Shown piece by piece: positions 61,647 to 64,000 of a DNA stretch of 64,000 nt. Where the stretch lies: contig NW_026515428.1 in assembly GCF_014898815.1 (NCBI RefSeq), positions 806,001 to 870,000 on the forward strand, written 5' to 3'. A program made the translations under genes and the position numbers. Under the pieces are notes generated by a model. It had not been told where the DNA came from, made no database searches, and saw nothing but the letters and a program-made list of their open reading frames with translations. The stretch's first letter is position 1, and each line of letters starts with the position of its first letter. The DNA comes from Panonychus citri. Its lineage: Eukaryota; Arthropoda; Arachnida; Trombidiformes; Tetranychidae.

Positions 61647-62384
61647 CCTTTACAGAATCATAACAAGTATAAAACAAAACTTTTTTTTTTGTTTTTTACC
61701 TTTTACTCAGGTAAATGCAATTGAAAATGCAAATAATAATAATAATGATAATAATGATGTTAATCATTTGCAAAGATAGAGATTGATTCTGCTTACCTGA
61801 AAACCAGAAAAGTTGATGTAACTTGAATGCTGATCACTAATCATCATCAATAGTTGTTTTATTTTTTACTATTATCATTACACATACAATGTGAGGTAAA
61901 TAACCATAATAACCATAATAATAATAAAGTAATAACACCTTGGAATGACTACTTTTTTTTTCATACCTTTCGGTAATCAGAAAAAAAGCAAAAATTTTAC
62001 CTGTAAAAAAGTGCACAGGTAAAATGTTAAACTATATAATATATAAATGAATATCCTCCTTACCTGGTCAATGGTTGGTGGTTCATGTTGGTAATTTGTG
62101 TTAACTTTTTTACTCTTACCTGGGCTTGATTATTTTCCCCAATGGGTTGAACCATTTAAACTAATAATAGATTACGAATGATTGTAAATGATTAATTTTC
62201 TTCCTCTTAATTGCTGTTAATCTAATTGTTTCTCTTTTTAATTCATTTCTCTCTAACTCTCTTTTTGGGTGATTTATCAAGGTGCAAACTCTACCATGGA
62301 AGAGGAAAGATGCATTCGAAAATGGTTCATATTGGTCAATAAGAAGAATGATATTCTTCGTCGTCAGATGAAATTGAACATTCT
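57315..62384 (+). CDS. EHBP1-like protein (CH domain and bMERB), partial at right edge
   Basis: Exons 57315-58311, 58365-58795, 58884-59208, 59291-59416 and 62282-62384, all phase-consistent; more exons must follow past the last donor. Residues ~18-125 are a calponin-homology domain (DLLSWCKKITNEIYGLDVND ... DVPDKLTVMTVLHQIRGYF) of the EHBP1/MICAL-like type. A Ser-rich linker follows, then two EKARQLIEE/REKARQML blocks as in EHBP1. The start of the bMERB Rab-binding domain is YVDMELMILEKEQSKIDKES, GANSTMEEE and IRKWFILVNKKNDILRRQ. EHBP1 links Rab8/Rab10 membranes to actin in endocytic recycling. The usual N-terminal NT-C2 domain is missing, and no NPF motif for EHD proteins is visible; one DPF is present. 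No LIM domain, so it is not a MICAL-like protein. Confidence 0.88.
59417..62281 (+). other. Long intron of the EHBP1-like gene, repeat-rich
   Basis: 2.9 kb inside the bMERB coding part, by far the longest intron placed here. It holds ATC/ATG microsatellites (60676-60692, 60981-61012), GA runs (61161-61185), a (CT)n block (61594-61641) and an AGATGTCGCC word at 60111. No exon supported. Confidence 0.6.
61594..61641. repeat. (CT)n microsatellite, ~24 units
   Basis: An uninterrupted CT run within the long EHBP1-like intron. Confidence 0.95.
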
Positions 62385-63912
62385 GTAAGTTGAGATTATC
62401 TTTTCCGTAATTTTCATGAGCCTAATTAACTCATGGATTAAGAATTAATATTGATGATTAGCGATTTAATTGTAACAATGTTATCATTTGGGTTGATGCT
62501 TTTTCTATCTGAAAACTGGATCACTTTTCATGCTCATCATTTTTTTTATACAGTTGATTTATTTTATTTTGGTAAATTGTTTGTTAATTGTTAATATGAT
62601 TGGTTGATTAATTTCCCTACCATATTAACTCAACAGGTAAATCACCTAAATGATATTATATTTCCGATTCTCAACTGTCCATGTAAATAGATATGATTTA
62701 TTATATTAGCTCATCTTAAATCTTACCAATTGATTAATCTAATAATATATTTACTGTGTGTGTGTGTGTTTAATTGAGATGATATTTAATATTTATGATT
62801 AACAAATAATGATAATTAAGGAAGATGATTATGATCAAATGTTATCTTGTTGATGATGATGAGACTTGAAGACAAGAATGGTTTGAATGGTTTTTGATGA
62901 TGACGTTTAAATTGATCGATTTGTGATGATGATGATGATGATAATGATGATGATACTGATAATGATTCCTGGTGAGTTCATCCATCGTAATGTATTTAAA
63001 CAGAAATGAATTGAAAGTTGAATGGGCTGCTGATAATGATGATGATGATGATCATGATGTTGTTGATGATGAGGTAAAGTCGAAGGACGGACGCGAGGCC
63101 AAAAAGAAACAGAAATCAACTTTATCCTAATATTTTTCAGGTTTCACGCTGAGTTTCTGATGAAAATTACTGATAATCACAGTGAAAGAAGATGATGATG
63201 ATGAAAAATCTTTTTTTTCTTCTCTTACATTGAGAGAGAGTCAAACCTTATTCTGTATCAGATTAATATCATCCTCCATCTTCTTGATTACCATCGTCAG
63301 AATATCAGATTTAATCACATGATTAACTAATTTTGATTTGAACGTAAAAAAAAATGATCAGTAACATGTAACAACTTTTAAAATAGCAAATATCTTTTAT
63401 TTTTCATTCAACAATCAACTTTATCCTAAATTTTAATAGTTAATTACAATCAATTAACAATTAGGAGAAAATAACTCGCAATATAGACATGTACATATTG
63501 TGTATATTCAAGTCTCGTATGTCCAGTATGGTCAGTAAATATACACTCCTAAATTTCAGTTGATAATTTGATTTTGATTCGGAATGATTTTTACTTAGAG
63601 ATGAAGGATTTGAGAGAGATATTAAAAAAAAAATATTTCCTTTCACCATTTATATTGATATCCTATTGTTATCGTCATCATCATCAATTATAATAATAAT
63701 AATGGTACATTGAGAGGAGGTCATGATCTTTGTGACCTGGTACGCTAACGTTTTAAAGGTGATTCTGAATTGAGACTCGAATTGAAAAGCGACCTCCAAA
63801 TAATCAACTTGAAATTTTCAATCCAACAATAGACCAAGTTAAGAATAGGTTATAATACATAACAGAGATTAACAAGAGGCGTGAGGTAAGACATAAATTG
63901 AAGATGACAATG

Positions 63913-63956
<44 letters not shown>

Positions 63957-64000
63957 AGAACGTTTTTCAACCTTCTCATCATCTTAATCATATTCATAAT
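62385..64000. other. Right-edge region, probably intron of the EHBP1-like gene
   Basis: After the donor at 62385 no acceptor and frame continuing the bMERB domain could be fixed. It contains TGA/ATG microsatellites (62922-62954, 63036-63055) and a (GA)n run at 63916-63948. Confidence 0.45.
63916..63948. repeat. (GA)n microsatellite
   Basis: About 16 GA units near the right edge. Confidence 0.95.

Noticed and set aside
63770..63840. Possible next bMERB exon (ELRLELKSDLQ)
   Set aside because: The frame compatible with the phase-2 donor at 62385 stops quickly, and the match to the bMERB continuation is weak.
1..64000. tRNA, rRNA, CRISPR or prophage-like features
   Set aside because: No cloverleaf-like segment, regularly spaced repeats or bacterial gene order were noticed while reading both strands; a covariance-model scan was not possible.

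Overview
The window is AT-rich nuclear DNA from an arthropod, most likely a mite. A spider mite (Tetranychidae) fits best, from general knowledge of that group: compact genes, introns often of 60-100 bp, an ABCH-type half transporter, a divergent gustatory-type receptor, two 'nose resistant to fluoxetine' acyltransferases, and intergenic DNA saturated with short words such as TTAATTGT/ACAATTAA. All coding genes are eukaryotic and spliced with GT-AG introns. I saw no rRNA, tRNA, CRISPR or bacterial operon. Species assignment is inference. Exon joins were made by hand from splice sites and reading phase.

Left third (1-20 kb), mostly minus strand and gene-poor: a nuclease-fold (EEP) protein with a membrane anchor whose 3' end is duplicated as a decayed copy at 2.2-2.8 kb; an ABCH-like transporter; a seven-helix chemoreceptor-like gene; an allatotropin neuropeptide precursor; a neuronal calcium sensor; a 3.7 kb gene-free stretch; and a ten-exon NRF-6/acyltransferase-3 gene.

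Middle (20-46 kb), gene-dense: NAA30 (NatC catalytic subunit) diverges from IWS1 (transcription elongation). EXO70 (exocyst) converges on IWS1. A small four-helix membrane gene follows, then SSBP/Ssdp (LDB/Chip cofactor) sharing a divergent promoter with the first of two tandem mucolipin (TRPML) channels. Next come METTL18 (protein-histidine methyltransferase), a CRAL-TRIO lipid-binding protein and the cohesin subunit STAG/SA.

Right third (46-64 kb): a phytanoyl-CoA-dioxygenase-like protein that has lost both iron-binding histidines, a second NRF-6-type acyltransferase, NOP53 (ribosome biogenesis), a free-standing HMG20-type coiled-coil protein without an HMG box, and an EHBP1-like CH/bMERB protein that runs off the right edge.

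The neighbours do not form one pathway; most are housekeeping genes. The points most worth a second look are the allatotropin precursor, the PHYH pseudoenzyme, the mucolipin pair with a changed selectivity filter, the two domain-loss genes (HMG20-like, EHBP1-like), the nuclease/membrane-anchor tandem duplication, an apparent one-base frameshift in STAG, and a recurring AGATGGCG-type motif at several promoters.
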